Source of the DNA: Thamnaconus septentrionalis
Taxonomy: Eukaryota; Chordata; Actinopteri; Tetraodontiformes; Monacanthidae
Direction of reading: 5' to 3'
NCBI GenBank assembly: GCA_009823395.1
Contig: CM020507.1
Coordinates: forward strand, 3,371,501 to 3,435,500
DNA length: 64,000 nucleotides
Shown here one piece after another: positions 35,111 through 45,698 of the stretch. Position numbers and translations under genes: made by a program. The notes beneath the pieces are model-generated. The model did no database searches. It was given only the letters and a program-made list of their open reading frames with translations, and was not told the DNA's origin. Position 1 is the first letter of the stretch; each line of letters starts with the position of its first letter.

Positions 35111-36121
35111 AGCGAAACCAGCGAAACGGCAACGGAATGGAGACCCCGGGGCGTCGGAGGAGTCGTAAATGAAAACGGAGAGTGACAGCGGGCAAAGGCA
35201 GAATAATGAGGAACCCAAAGAGGATGAAATACAATGGTGAAAGAGGGAAGAGAAATGAGAAAGAGAAAATGAAGAAAAATTAATCAAACTGAAACTAAAA
35301 GTTCGTAAAAGAATCTGCGCTACGACCGTTACGCCGCTGACTGTGGCTAAAATGAGGTAAAGTGAAAGGAGGCAGTGAAAAACAATAATAAAGTGGTGTG
35401 GTGAAGTATTGAAAATAATAAGTGAGTGGAGAGAGAGAGGGGGAACTAGTGAGCATTCAATTGGACAAATTATGGTGATGAAATAATTTAAAGTTAAGTT
35501 AGTTAGTTTAAAGAACTACTCTCGAAATTCATATTTTGTTCACAGAAATAATCGCATCAAAACCATTTACATTATCTGTCAGATCCTTCCATGTTTCATT
35601 CAAGCCAGCTTGGTTTCTAATGTCTGCTGGAAAACAGAACATCAATTTTTGACCACCACAATTTTTTTTTAAAATCCCAGTGACATCATCCAATTTAAAA
35701 TAAACCCTGTGCCTTTAACTTGAAACACATCACATCTTTGCACCTCGAGAGTCTTCAGAGTCTTTCGAGCCTTAAAAAGGTTCCTGGCATAACAAAGACC
35801 TCCGCTGTCGACCTTGGTTGTAAATCCACTGCTCGAACAAGAAGACAGCCAACTTTTGCAGGACCCGCCCGACTCACAGAATTTCTTAGGAAACAGTGAC
35901 CTCAGGTGGTGATATTTGACATTACAATCAGCGCAGCCAGTGTCACAACATTCCCCGTTTATAGTGGATTTTCAAACGATTAATTTTTACGACACACATC
36001 GAGTGATTCGAGACGACTGAAGCAAGGAAAGTCCTCGGTTCTTCTGCAATAACTTTGCTCAAACCGAACCCCATGCCTGCAAAAAACAGACAAAACAAAA
36101 ACCAGTTTGTTCCTGCTACAG
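35111..36121. other. Gene-free stretch
   Basis: 35230-35290 and 35425-35450 are purine-rich. 35500-36050 is AT-rich unique DNA. No coding or RNA signal. Confidence 0.5.
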
Positions 36122-36122
36122 G

Positions 36123-36138
36123 TCAGCAGGGGGCAGCG
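36123..36138 (+). promoter_or_regulatory. CTCF-like motif (strong)
   Basis: TCAGCAGGGGGCAGCG matches the CTCF core CCASYAGRKGGCRS except for the first C. It points to higher coordinates, opposite to the site at 28.8 kb. Confidence 0.55.
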
Positions 36139-36479
36139 TCTACCCGTCCCGCACAGCAAGCTTCTGTTTCGCTGCTGCCATGCAAGGATGGACGCAGGGC
36201 TGCTGTCAGCACTGTATGAAATATGGTACTAAACCTGAAAGCTGCTTGTCAGTGCTAACGAGACGTGACAGGAGGAATCTGGAGAAATTCTCACTGCGTC
36301 CGACTTCATCAGGAATTCTGTTTGGGCTGTTGTCGGCGTGCCAGCTCCGGGCAAGAAACACACTTCCGAGGGGTCCACATCGTTTAAGATCTGATTTGAC
36401 AGGCGTCACATTTTAGGTCTTAATCTGAGAACCACGTGCAATTACGCACAATTCTCAAGATCCTCCAGCACAGCACGCT

Positions 36480-36628
36480 GAGCCCTCTGTTTACAGCCTC
36501 CTGCAGGGCTTTTAGCTTCCTGCTAAAGCTAATGCTGCTGCCTGGACTTTCCAAATGTTTGGAAGGGGAGGATTGTTATCACTAACCTGGGAGGCATGTC
36601 AGTGCTATGTGTGACATTACAAAGGGAC
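36480..36628 (+). mobile_element. Short dispersed repeat, copy B (near full length)
   Basis: It begins GAGCCCTCTGTTTACAGCCT, CCTGC, has a duplicated TTTTAGCTTCCTGCTAAAGC segment, then TTTCCAAATGTTTGGAAGGG and ends GTGTGACATTACAAAGGGAC. The TTTGGAAGGGGA word is shared with copy A. Confidence 0.75.
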
Positions 36629-37840
36629 AGATTTTGCAACAGTGGATCAAACAAAACAAATGGAGGACTTCTCTAATTTCTGGGGAGATTACTGGACAGT
36701 TGTTAGAGAAAAATGGTAAAGGAATTCTTTTTTTTGCATCATACGGACCTTAAATAATTAAAACCGTATTTTCTCCAGCGACAGCCATGAACCCGACTGC
36801 CCTCGTCTGCTAATAGGCTTTCGCCGTGTCTGTTTGCCAGCACCCCATCCTCTCATCCTCCCCTCCTGCCTCTCAGTAGAAAAGCCCACAACTAATTATG
36901 TGCACAACTGATCAGTGGAACCGTTTGCGCTCCGTCTTCATTAGCGACTAATTAAAAGACGGCTCTAAAGCCGGGGAGAGTCGTCTGTGGCTCGGCATTC
37001 GTAGCCAACGGAGCTAGTGTGACAAAACGAAGCTCGTTTACCTTCACTTCGATTTTCAGACGAGGTGACACCAGGTTTGTTTCACTTCCTGTCAAAGATG
37101 CTTTAATCTTAGACTGATGGACTGGACTGGCCGAAAATAAGGCCTTTTTCTTCTTCTTCTTTTTTTAATACAACATTCCTGCCTCCCCCGAGAGACATTT
37201 GTTCAGACCACGGGGGCTACGTGTTCCATGTGCACGGGTACAGTGCTGCTGTTGTGGCAATACAGTATAGTTCACGTGCAGCCCCCGGGGGGTCAGATGA
37301 AATTCAGGAGGAGGAGAGGTGAATTCACCCACCCCCGCAGAGCCCGGCAGGCGCTCCGGCCTTATCTTTGCCTTAGCCTGGCTGCTATACTGGCAGCTGA
37401 AGAGGAGGAGGTTCACTCCTACTATACAGCTCACAAGGTTTCTGTCCGTCCTGCTGCTATTTATCACCGCAGCAACAACCACCACCGTCCTGAAAAACCT
37501 CCAAGGTTTTCTCACCAAGTGCAGAAAATTTGCTGCAAGGCCCGTTTCAGACACACACAGGCTGTCACCTTTGTGTGTGTGTGTGTGTCATGATGGAGTA
37601 AACCTGACACACAACCGCTCGGGTGCAACAGGTGCCTTCTTCCCATCTTCCCTTTTCTATGCAAGTTCAGCAAAATATGACAATAAAAATAACAGCATTC
37701 AAACAAAGGTCAGAAGTCCTGAGGTTAAAAGAGGCAGCGGTCACGTCAAAATCTTCCTTATTGTCGGCTGCATGTCCATGATGCCGAACTCCTGTTCTGC
37801 CCTCTTCAAAATGTTCTCTTGCACTGAGACCTGGTGACTG
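36629..37840. other. Gene-free stretch
   Basis: 36885-36980 holds ACAACTAATTATGTGCACAA and GCGACTAATTAAAAGACGGC, a pair of TAATTA homeodomain-type words in unique DNA. 37148-37168 is a CTT/T run and 37572-37588 a TG run. Plus frames of 121 and 172 codons at 37228-37837 show no motif. Confidence 0.5.
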
Positions 37841-37844
37841 TTGG

Positions 37845-38395
37845 GAGGCCAAGTTTGAGTCCAGCACACGTCCACGATATCAGTCTGAGGTGACTGCAGA
37901 TATGTGACACAACATTCTTGAAAAGAAGATGGTTCCCCATGGCCACAAAGTGACGGATGTGGTCAGCAACAACACTTGTGTGGACCGTGGAGTTTAAAGA
38001 GGGCCTGCTATGGCCATTTCCAGATTCAAGAAGTTCATTTTGGTTGTCAACAACAAAGTAAAAGTAAAAAAATAAACAAGCATTTCTTTCAGCTTGTTCC
38101 CTCGTGATTGGCCAGGCACTCGCTGCTAGGACCAACTAGCAGGGTAGATGGCTACTAGCTCTACTCGCTCTCTCTTGTGATGTAGAAAGTCCAACCAAAT
38201 CTGAACTACTCATTTCAGTGCAGTAACGTGGAAAAATCCAGTACAGAAAATTTCCCCCCAACCATCTGACGGGCACCAGCAGCCTGAACCAGTGATGCCT
38301 GACTGGGTGGATCCTTGTTTTCATGTTGCTGGCGCAAAAGCTCCTACTCTACCTTCATGACGTTCTTGCCCAGAGATCTACAGCAGACTGAATAT
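37845..38395 (-). pseudogene. Tc1/mariner-family transposase relic
   Basis: The plus strand carries, in order, GGTGACTGTTGGGAGGCCAA, GGCCACAAAGTGACGGATGT, GGTCAGCAACAACACTTGTG, GAAAATTTCCCCCCAACCAT, CACCAGCAGCCTGAACCAGT, and GGATCCTTGTTTTCATGTTG. Together these are the antisense of a very abundant teleost Tc1-like DDE transposase gene. Minus-strand translation keeps VVADHIRHFVAMGNHLLFKN near 37920-37975 and RQQHENKDPPSQASLVQAAG near 38255-38325, in different frames. About 200 extra bases (roughly 38005-38235) separate the two parts. The catalytic region is broken by frameshifts and stops, so no active enzyme is made. Inverted terminal repeats were not found. Confidence 0.85.
38005..38235. mobile_element. 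Probable insertion nested in the Tc1 relic
   Basis: Between the parts aligned to the transposase gene lie about 230 bp where the family normally has about 35 bp. The extra sequence starts near GAGGGCCTGCTATGGCCATT and ends before AAATCCAGTACAGAAAATTT. It includes TAGCAGGGTAGATGGCTACT. It is probably another repeat inserted into the transposon, of unidentified family. Confidence 0.45.
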
Positions 38396-38399
38396 TTTC

Positions 38400-38871
38400 C
38401 CACGTTCCTCCTCAGAAACCAAACCTGAACCTTTGTCGCACCTGCTTCTGCATCTTAACACTGCCAAAGAACCACAATCAAAGTCCGGGAGATGCAAAGG
38501 GATGGGGTTGTTTTTCCGAGCCGACGCTCAGCTCCGTGTTTCCTAACGTGCTGCTGAGGCTGGAGGACAGGTGTTTAAAGACTTTCATCTCGGCAGCTGA
38601 GGAGGCCGATCACTGACCTCTGACCAGCCCCACCTCTTTCTGCTGCACAGGAAGCGGGCCACGTGTCGCAGCGGGCTCAGCCATCATATGAGTCGTCAGT
38701 CGCAGCGGGCCGTGGCGCCGGGTGAGCGGCGGGTTATTAAGAGACTCAGCTTGGCATCGCTGAACTCTCTGGCTCCACGCTGGAGGAAGCCTTTCACTGA
38801 GCTGATGGCTTTGGGTGGAGGGCTGACAGAGGGTCGGAGGAGGGGGAGGAAGAGGACGAGGAGGTGGAACA

Positions 38872-38875
<4 letters not shown>
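38400..38875. other. Unique non-coding DNA, no gene seen
   Basis: No gene signal. The interval ends in a GAGGA-rich purine run (38836-38870) that gives arginine-rich translation. Confidence 0.5.

Positions 38876-38916
<41 letters not shown>
38876..38916. repeat. (TG)n microsatellite
   Basis: Twenty TG units. Confidence 0.98.
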
Positions 38917-38918
<2 letters not shown>

Positions 38919-40016
38919 TTTGGCGCTCCTACTATACTCGTGCAGACTGATTCTTTAAAGAGCAGAGGCAAGTTAACAGTGGTGAAAGTGAGAATAGTAG
39001 AATTATTATCATGACTATTGTTGTTGCTGTTGTTGACGCCATAAACAACAAACCGGCTCTGTCAAAAAAACATTTCATTTATTTTGACATGAATAAACCG
39101 CTTGCAGCAATCAAACTGCTCTTTCTGTCAAAATACATTGTTGACGGTTTTTGGTTGAATGCAAACTGTTTTTTTTCTCCATCATATAATTACACGCACA
39201 TTTCAATATTTTTATTCCTTCTAGATTTATTTGACAATACACAGGTTTGCCACTGAAGGTTTGCATCAAGGCCACAAACAGAAGAAGACGGTCTAATCGG
39301 AGCAGGCCGCTCCATTCACATCCAGGATGGAAAATAAAGGTTTGATGAAAATGGGGACAACTGTGGACTTTGTGCAACATTGTGAACAAGAGAACCTGAC
39401 CTGCTTTACCACAGTCACCGCAGAGGAACTAGATGTATTAGGTTAGGTGTATTATGTTTTCAGATGGTTGCATTGTAGTTTCTATAATAACAGCTCAATT
39501 TGTGCAGGATTGAAAACAGAGAAGAAAATAACACAAACATATTCTACCTCAACCACGTTGCTGTAGCAGATTTTTGAGGCTTCTGCCCTTTCAACTGGAT
39601 TTTTAATATTTTTTTGATGTTGACTTTATGTCAGAGATTCACATGACGCTGTGCATGTTTACCCTGTGTTTACTTGTTTACCAGCTGTGTGGGTTGTGGG
39701 CGGGTGCTGGGAGGATGGCGGTGCCTCTGATGTGAAAGGGAGCAAAAGCCACATCGCACTTTGATCCTTTCTCTATTTTTTTCCCTGCCTCTGTAATTTT
39801 TTTCTTTCTTCTTTTTTTTTATACCGCTGTCGCGGGAGACGAAAGGTGTGAGGTGAGGAGGGAAGGTGCACGTTGACGGTGACATTCAAGCACAAATAAA
39901 AGGGCCCCGCGGCTTGCAAGGCTGCAGCTTTTCTGGCTGACTGTCTCACCCTTGTCTTCGCCAGCTGCACTCCAAACACACTCTGGCCAAAAGTGCGACA
40001 GCGGGAGGAAAAGCCG

Positions 40017-40018
<2 letters not shown>
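38917..40018. other. Gene-free stretch
   Basis: AT-rich unique DNA with T-runs (39597-39616, 39790-39822) and a short TTG/CTG run (39016-39036). No gene was recognised. Confidence 0.5.

Positions 40019-40073
<55 letters not shown>
40019..40073. repeat. (CT)n microsatellite, 27 units
   Basis: Uninterrupted CT array, a mirror-repeat polypyrimidine tract capable in principle of forming H-DNA. A minus-strand frame across it reads arginine-glutamate repeats and is an artefact. Confidence 0.98.
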
Positions 40074-40079
<6 letters not shown>

Positions 40080-40086
40080 AGTGGAG

Positions 40087-40119
40087 GAGGGGGCACCGAG
40101 GGGGCACTGAGGGGGCACT
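40087..40119. repeat. 11-bp tandem repeat, 3 units
   Basis: GAGGGGGCACC, GAGGGGGCACT, GAGGGGGCACT, immediately after the CT array. Confidence 0.93.
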
Positions 40120-41269
40120 AAGGACTCTTGGAGGAAAATCGAGTGACAAAGCACACAAGCCTGACACTTCTTATGTTGAGGAGAGAAAAGGAAGTGAAGC
40201 CGACGGAATTCTCTTACGTTTTTTTTTTCTTCTTAAATAATCAAACATATGTGCATATGGTAAGATAGTTGATAGCTGACTTAATCAGTAATGTGACCCA
40301 GTCAAATTCATAACTCCTTCTTTCACTGCCCTGACGTTAAAGATATCTTACGATATGGAATATCTTAATTAGTCACTTTAGCAGGTACAGCATTAGCTGC
40401 TTTTCTGTGTGACGTTTAAGAAAAGTTGTGAAAAAGGCTGCTGGAAGACACACACTAGAAATTGTGCAAGTGATTATTAGTGTTAACAGCATCACATTTT
40501 TTTCTCTTGCTTGATAAAAAACATTCACAAAATATTAGCAAATCCAGTTAAAATCATGATGAGAGGAAAAACAACAGCATAGGACCGAGGGTAAAGTGAT
40601 GAAAAGCTGTTTGGGTGGGGTGGGTAAGGGGGTGGGGGGGCACTCTTAGTATCAGTACAGTATTAGAAAATACTGCTGGGGGTCTCTTGTGCGTGACTCA
40701 CTTGAAGAAGAAAAAAATGACAGCTCGTGCTTCACTGGAGGACTGCACCTCGTTGTGGGAAGAGCTTCTTGAGAACCTTTGTCCATGAAATCAAAGCTGT
40801 GGTGCTGCACGACTAACTCCTCTCAGAGGATATTTACAGCACTCTGCGTCAAGGAGGCGGACGAGCCGGCCTCTCCGGTTCCTATCTTCCTTCCAATGTC
40901 TTCTCGGACACGAGACTGAGGTAGCACTTGCCGCTTTCTCAACCACCAACTGCTGCTCCCAGTGTCAGACCAGCTCCTGCTGTTGTTTGGCCTCAGGCTT
41001 CCACCACACGCTGCTGATTTAGTTCCCTTTGTGATTCACTCAAATCATAGCACAATACGAGCAACGTTGCACAGCAACGGAATTACTCACATTTCGACTC
41101 TCAGACAAAATCAGTGTCTCTATCTTTCCAACATTAAGCGGGAAAACTTTAACAACTGGTCTTAAAGCCTCAGCGCCTGTTATTGCGCCCCAAGCTGCCC
41201 TAAAAATCACAGCGGGAAAAAGCTGAACAGCTGACTGGAGTTGTAGACAGAGGTTGAAGCTCCTTGGGG
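40120..41269. other. Gene-free stretch
   Basis: AT-rich unique DNA. No coding or RNA gene was recognised. Confidence 0.5.
40613..40640 (+). other. G-quadruplex motif (strong)
   Basis: Five G tracts in 28 bp: GGG-T-GGGG-T-GGG-TAA-GGGGG-T-GGGGGGG. Loops of 1-3 nt predict a very stable quadruplex on the plus strand. Confidence 0.75.
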
Positions 41270-41430
41270 AATATTGTGCATTCAAGACATTCTCCAGCTG
41301 GATCTTCTTTATTTCCTTCCAGATGTTCTCGATTCGTTGAATCCACCCTCCACCAGATCTTCTCCAGGTGTTCCTCTGCCTTCCCAGCTTTCTACTTCCT
41401 TCTGGGTTGCAGGACAAAGCCTGTCCAATC
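41270..41430 (-). pseudogene. RTE-type LINE reverse transcriptase, C-terminal relic
   Basis: Minus-strand translation within an open frame at 41040-41648 reads IGQALSCNPEGSRKLGRQ, RNTWRRSGGG, IQRIENIWKEIKKIQ. This parallels the conserved tail of RTE-clade LINE ORFs, roughly QALTWNPQGKRKRGRPRNTW, RR, then TWKELERLAQ. The GR.RNTWRR core and the spacing to W-KE-I are kept, but the downstream end (normally dRxxWRxxVxALC) is lost and the domain core upstream is not recognisable. It is a 5'-truncated, decayed copy, as usual for LINEs. It is an inference from motif resemblance, not alignment. Confidence 0.65.
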
Positions 41431-42009
41431 ACTGCGGAGGGATGTTTTAAATCTATGGTCAGCTGCTGTTGTGGTTCCCCGTGTTTGCAGCTTAAGTGGA
41501 AGAAAACAAAATAACGCAAACTGGCAGGTGAAGTCAAAGTCACAGCCAGACCAACCCGTAATAAAAACAGACATCGAGGCAGTTCAGGGACCAACTGAAA
41601 AGATGGAAAACCAACAGAACCAGCTAAAATGCCATCCCATCTGTACACTATTAAAATACATATTTATTTTTTCTAGCATAAGATAAGTTAGCATCTATCT
41701 GCATTCTCTTTTTTACTGCGCGGAACACAGAATAATCAGAGGTGAAAGGGCACTGCAGCCGACAAGGCAATTTTGGAGAGCGTGGAAATTCATCATCGCG
41801 CCGGTTTCTGACAGCGGAGAAAAGTGCAACGCAAGTCGGCAAAATGGCAGCATGTAAATTGAAAATGCCTGCTGTCATTTCACTACCTGGAAGCAAAGCC
41901 AGTCAAGGTTTGGGGGCGAGGGTAGGAAGGCTTTACACCCTGCATGCTGAATGGACCCTTCAGTCATATGTTAAATCGCAGACATCTACAGTCAGAGTTC
42001 AATATATAT
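41431..42009. other. Unique non-coding DNA, no gene seen
   Basis: No gene was recognised. The minus-strand frame that contains the LINE tail stays open to 41648, but its N-terminal part has no motif. Confidence 0.5.
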
Positions 42010-42130
42010 GGTGCAGTTGTTAGCGCTGCTGCCTCACTGCAAGAAGGTTGTGGGTTCAATGCCCAGAGGAGTTTGCATGCTCTCTCTGTGTCTCCCTGGT
42101 TAATCTCCAGTTCTGCAGCCTTCCTGAGTG
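42010..42130 (+). mobile_element. tRNA-derived SINE-like element, 5' part
   Basis: GGTGCAGTTGTTAGCGCTGC gives an A-box-like region, TGCCTCACTGCAAGAAGG follows, and TTGTGGGTTCAATGCCCAGA holds a B box about 35 bp on. GGAGTTTGCATGCTCTCTCT then follows, as in the abundant teleost SINE (GTTAGCGCTG...CTCACAGCAAGAAGGT...GGGTTCGATTCCC...GGAGTTTGCATGTTCTC). The 3' half is lost or unrecognisable after about 42130. It is the cleanest of three related pieces in the window. Confidence 0.8.
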
Positions 42131-43910
42131 CAGGGCAAGTGCTGACAGAAAGTGACTGTGTGGAAGCTCCCCAGTGCTCGGCTGAGGAAACTTAAAGGAA
42201 CAAATGAAAGTGCTTGTTAGAAGAGACTAATTACTTGGGAACCGATTATGTTCCAAATGTGTCCATGATGTAACATAAAAGGAAAGTAAAAACGAAGCGG
42301 CATTCATTTTTATATTTAACATCCGTCAACGACATCTGAGAGAGTCATTAAAGTCCACAGGACAATTTCAAAAATGTCCCACGTTATACAAAATTTGCTT
42401 CGCAAATGAGTCCCAACAATGAGGTGACTCCAACCTACCAATGAACTCCAAGAAGTCCATCCTTTCTTTGCTCCACTTCTGGAACACAGTTCTGGAACAC
42501 AGTTCTGGAACTCAGCCTGAAGTGGTGCCAAATCAGGACGCTAAAACTGAGCTGCAAGACAAAGGGCCAAACATGCTGGTTTGTTTCTCCAGTTTTCTCA
42601 TGTTCTGCTTTAATTTCCTCCTGATACTAGCAGTTAGTCACAGCCAGCCTGAATCTCCATTTGTTGAAACATAAAAAGACGCATCCTTGTGCTCTCCTCA
42701 TGACTCCCACACGGACTACAGAGAGCAGTGATGCAACTGGGAGACATTCCTCTCAGACCACAGGCAAACACGTTAAAACCTCGCCAGAGAATAACAGAGT
42801 GTCGCCTCTAGTAAATATGTCTGTGTCCTCTGTGATGTTGTCTTTGATACAGTTTGGATAAGAAACAATCAGCACATAAGAAACTATGAAACTGTAAGTT
42901 TTGATTCAGTGAAAAAATGTGATGATGAAAGGGATTTAAAAAAAAAAAAAAAAAAAAAGTTATTTCAAGTCAAGGCCATTCCATCATATTTGTTTTTTTT
43001 TATGAAAAACTTAGCTTCGGACGTCATCTTGCTGGTTAATTTTTGTTTGTTTTTAGTCCTGTCCTGTGTCGTGTAAATGCAAAAACAAAAAAAAAGTTTC
43101 CATTGCACTTTTGCAAAATATTTCAAAATGGAAACGGCTGTTATACCTCAACATGAGAGCGTTAAAACTTTGTTTGCCATATTTGAGTGTTTTTGGGGTT
43201 TTTTTGAAATTCAGGTGTTTCACAGATTTTTTAAATTGCAATAATTAGGTTTTGCGCCTCTCTGAGAGTAATGGAAACCCGGCTTGTGAGAACTGCTGCT
43301 GCTTGCCACAGAGACGAGACCAACAAGTGGATGCTGAGGCTGAGTTTCAAATGTAGATGATCATTCATTTATTTGTAAATCCTTGAGAGTAGAGCTGTGA
43401 CATGTGCCACCAGTCGCAGTGATGAAATGCGATCAGTGAGGGTCTCATTTCATGGTGGTAGACTTCTACCACTCCTCCCTTGTGGACCAGCTCCAGGGGC
43501 CGACGGGGTATAAATGAGAAAAGGAGAAGGGGCGACGGGGCGACGGGGCCTTTCACTCCAATTTCTATATCATGTATCTGAAACCGGACTTCGGCCCGGT
43601 AAGAGCTATATTGCAGCGCTAAGTCTCTCCCTCCCGGTGCTGACACCAGGGAAACATGAGCGGACGTGAGTGGGCTGCTGCCCGGCCATGCGTTGAGGCT
43701 CTGAAGGACACGGGGAGAGGAGAGGAAGGGGAGGAGGAGGGAAGAGGGGGGAGGCTGTCAGGTAGCAGGACCTCTCCGGCCTTCACCCTCAGCCCAGGGC
43801 AGGAGCCTCACGCCCGGACCCTCCATCTCGCCGCTCTGGCTCTGACCTGGAGGGACCCTCACGCACGCCACGCCTGAGATGAAGGCGACGGGGATGCGGG
43901 TGCGCAGGTT
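42131..43910. other. Gene-free stretch
   Basis: No gene was recognised. An A20 run lies at 42938-42958, a T9 run at 42992-43000, and GGCGACGGGGCGACGGGGCC at about 43533. The frame 43656-43877 is glutamate/glycine/arginine-rich from a GAGGAG-type run and has no domain. Confidence 0.5.
42477..42515. repeat. 13-bp tandem repeat, 3 units
   Basis: TTCTGGAACACAG twice, then TTCTGGAACTCAG. The TTCTGGAA units are spaced like heat-shock-element half-sites, but the unit is more simply read as a small duplication. Confidence 0.95.
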
Positions 43911-43960
43911 GAGGAGGGGTGAGGAGGGGTGAGGGGGGGTGAGGCAGGGTGAGGAAGAGC
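43911..43960 (+). repeat. 10-bp tandem repeat, 5 units, G-rich
   Basis: GAGGAGGGGT twice, GAGGGGGGGT, GAGGCAGGGT and GAGGAAGAGC. The G tracts also satisfy a quadruplex pattern. Confidence 0.95.
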
Positions 43961-45670
43961 AGACGCCCCATCTGAAAGTGGTAACTGCGAGTGAAATGGA
44001 GATGGGACTTTTTTCCAGTCCGCTGTCCTCTGTTTCTCCCCTTTATGAAGTCGGAGGTTTGTGGTAATGGAATTCCGATGCCGCGTCCAAATCCAATAAC
44101 CGGCAGAGCTTTCAATGTTGCTGCCTCGCCCTCTTTGTTCTTTTCTCTTTCTGCTTTTTGTTGTTGTTGTGTTATGTTTTGTTTTTGATTTAGGCATTTT
44201 CTTATCTCCAAATCAGAAACTGATGCACTTCGGGATCAAAAAGATTGTTTGGACTGAGTTGCATTGTGCATTATGAAATACAATTTTATATCACTTGGCA
44301 CAGGGATGTGTACAGAAAAACAAAACTGCTCTTTTAAGAACATTTAAATATCAACTACTTGGTAGACAGACAAACGCATGCAATGTAATTCGGTAGTTGG
44401 GGATCCACTCACACGTGCATTCAAACAGCTGATTCCAACCAGAACCTTGTGGCCTGCTGCACTTGAAACCAAGAGCTCGGCATAAATCCGTACCAGCAGA
44501 AGAAGTTGGACACAAAAAACTGGATTCTCTGTACCAGGACAAACGCAAATGGAAGGGCTGAGTGAAACTTTGACCACGGCCCACCATCACGTACTGTGCA
44601 GGTTGACTCCATGTTCAGATATGCTGACAGGAAGTGATGGTTTTCCAGAGCGAGAGCCCCATCTGAGAGCCAGCAGACGACTCCGCCCTATTAAAAGTGC
44701 CACGCAGTGAAGAATAAGAACCAGACGTCCCATCAGCGGCCTTGTTCCGGTCGATATAAACCCACACTGTGCGTCCCCTCCTGCCGCCGCCGCACACAGG
44801 AGATGGAACGTGCCCTTGAGATTTAAATTAAACTGTGCAAGTGGAATCCGATTTCACTTCTCGCACACACGACCCTCCGCCATCTCTAATCCAGCGACGG
44901 CCACACAATGGGCCTGGAAAAAACACAATTTCCCACCGCGTCAATAAGCCGGGCTTTGTTCAGTCCGGCGCTCCGTGCAGAACAGCTGCCCGTCCTGCCG
45001 GGGACTGAGACTCATCGGCGGGAAGCGATAGCGAGGAGCACAGATGGATGCTGCCATGCGGATAAATAGCAACAGATTATCAGTGCGACCAAAGGAGAGG
45101 AGAGCCAGAATGTAATTTCCTCCCTCCAACTTTAAACATAATGACAGGATTCTGACAAGAGATGAGGTTGAAAAAAACAAACTTCCAAAGCCAATACGGT
45201 CAGATGATGAGGTATAATTAGGTGGTGGGGTATCAGGACAATGGAAATGGTAAACGTTCATGGAGCAAGCACAAAAAGAGTGAGTATAGCGTTTGGATTA
45301 TTGAATGGACAGTGTGAGGCCTGTTTTCCCTCCCCTGCTGAATCACATTCTGCCAATGTAATCGTACAGTGGAGAGGGATGGAGGAACACAATGCAGTCT
45401 GACCTTGAAACCGCTGTCTGCTATAACCACCCAGAAAGACTCTTGCTTTCTGAATCACTGGAGGAAAGCACTGCGATGCAGGTCGCCGACACAGCGGGCA
45501 CTTACCCCAATCTCTGTGGCTCTCCATTAACCTTACAGAGGTGGCGGGGGTGGCAGAGGAGGAGGAGGAGGAGAAGATGAAGCGTCATCGTCTCTGGTGA
45601 CCGGCCGAGCGCCACGTCATCATCCTGCGCTTTCATGTTTTCACCCCTGACGCCTGGCAAATGACCCCTT
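43961..45670. other. Gene-free stretch
   Basis: No gene was recognised. Overlapping minus frames near 44344-44612 (63-79 codons) and 44941-45527 have no motif. 45555-45576 is a GAGGAG run. Confidence 0.5.
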
Positions 45671-45677
45671 CCTGAAA

Positions 45678-45698
45678 GAAAAAAAAAAAAAAAAAAAA
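45678..45698. repeat. Poly(A) run
   Basis: About 20 A residues, no attached element body recognised. Confidence 0.9.

Noticed and set aside
40021..40096. Arg-Glu repeat protein on the minus strand
   Set aside because: Direct reading of the CT microsatellite.
42477..42515. Heat-shock element (TTCTGGAA repeats)
   Set aside because: The 13-bp period is not the 5-bp alternation of inverted nGAAn units required of an HSE.
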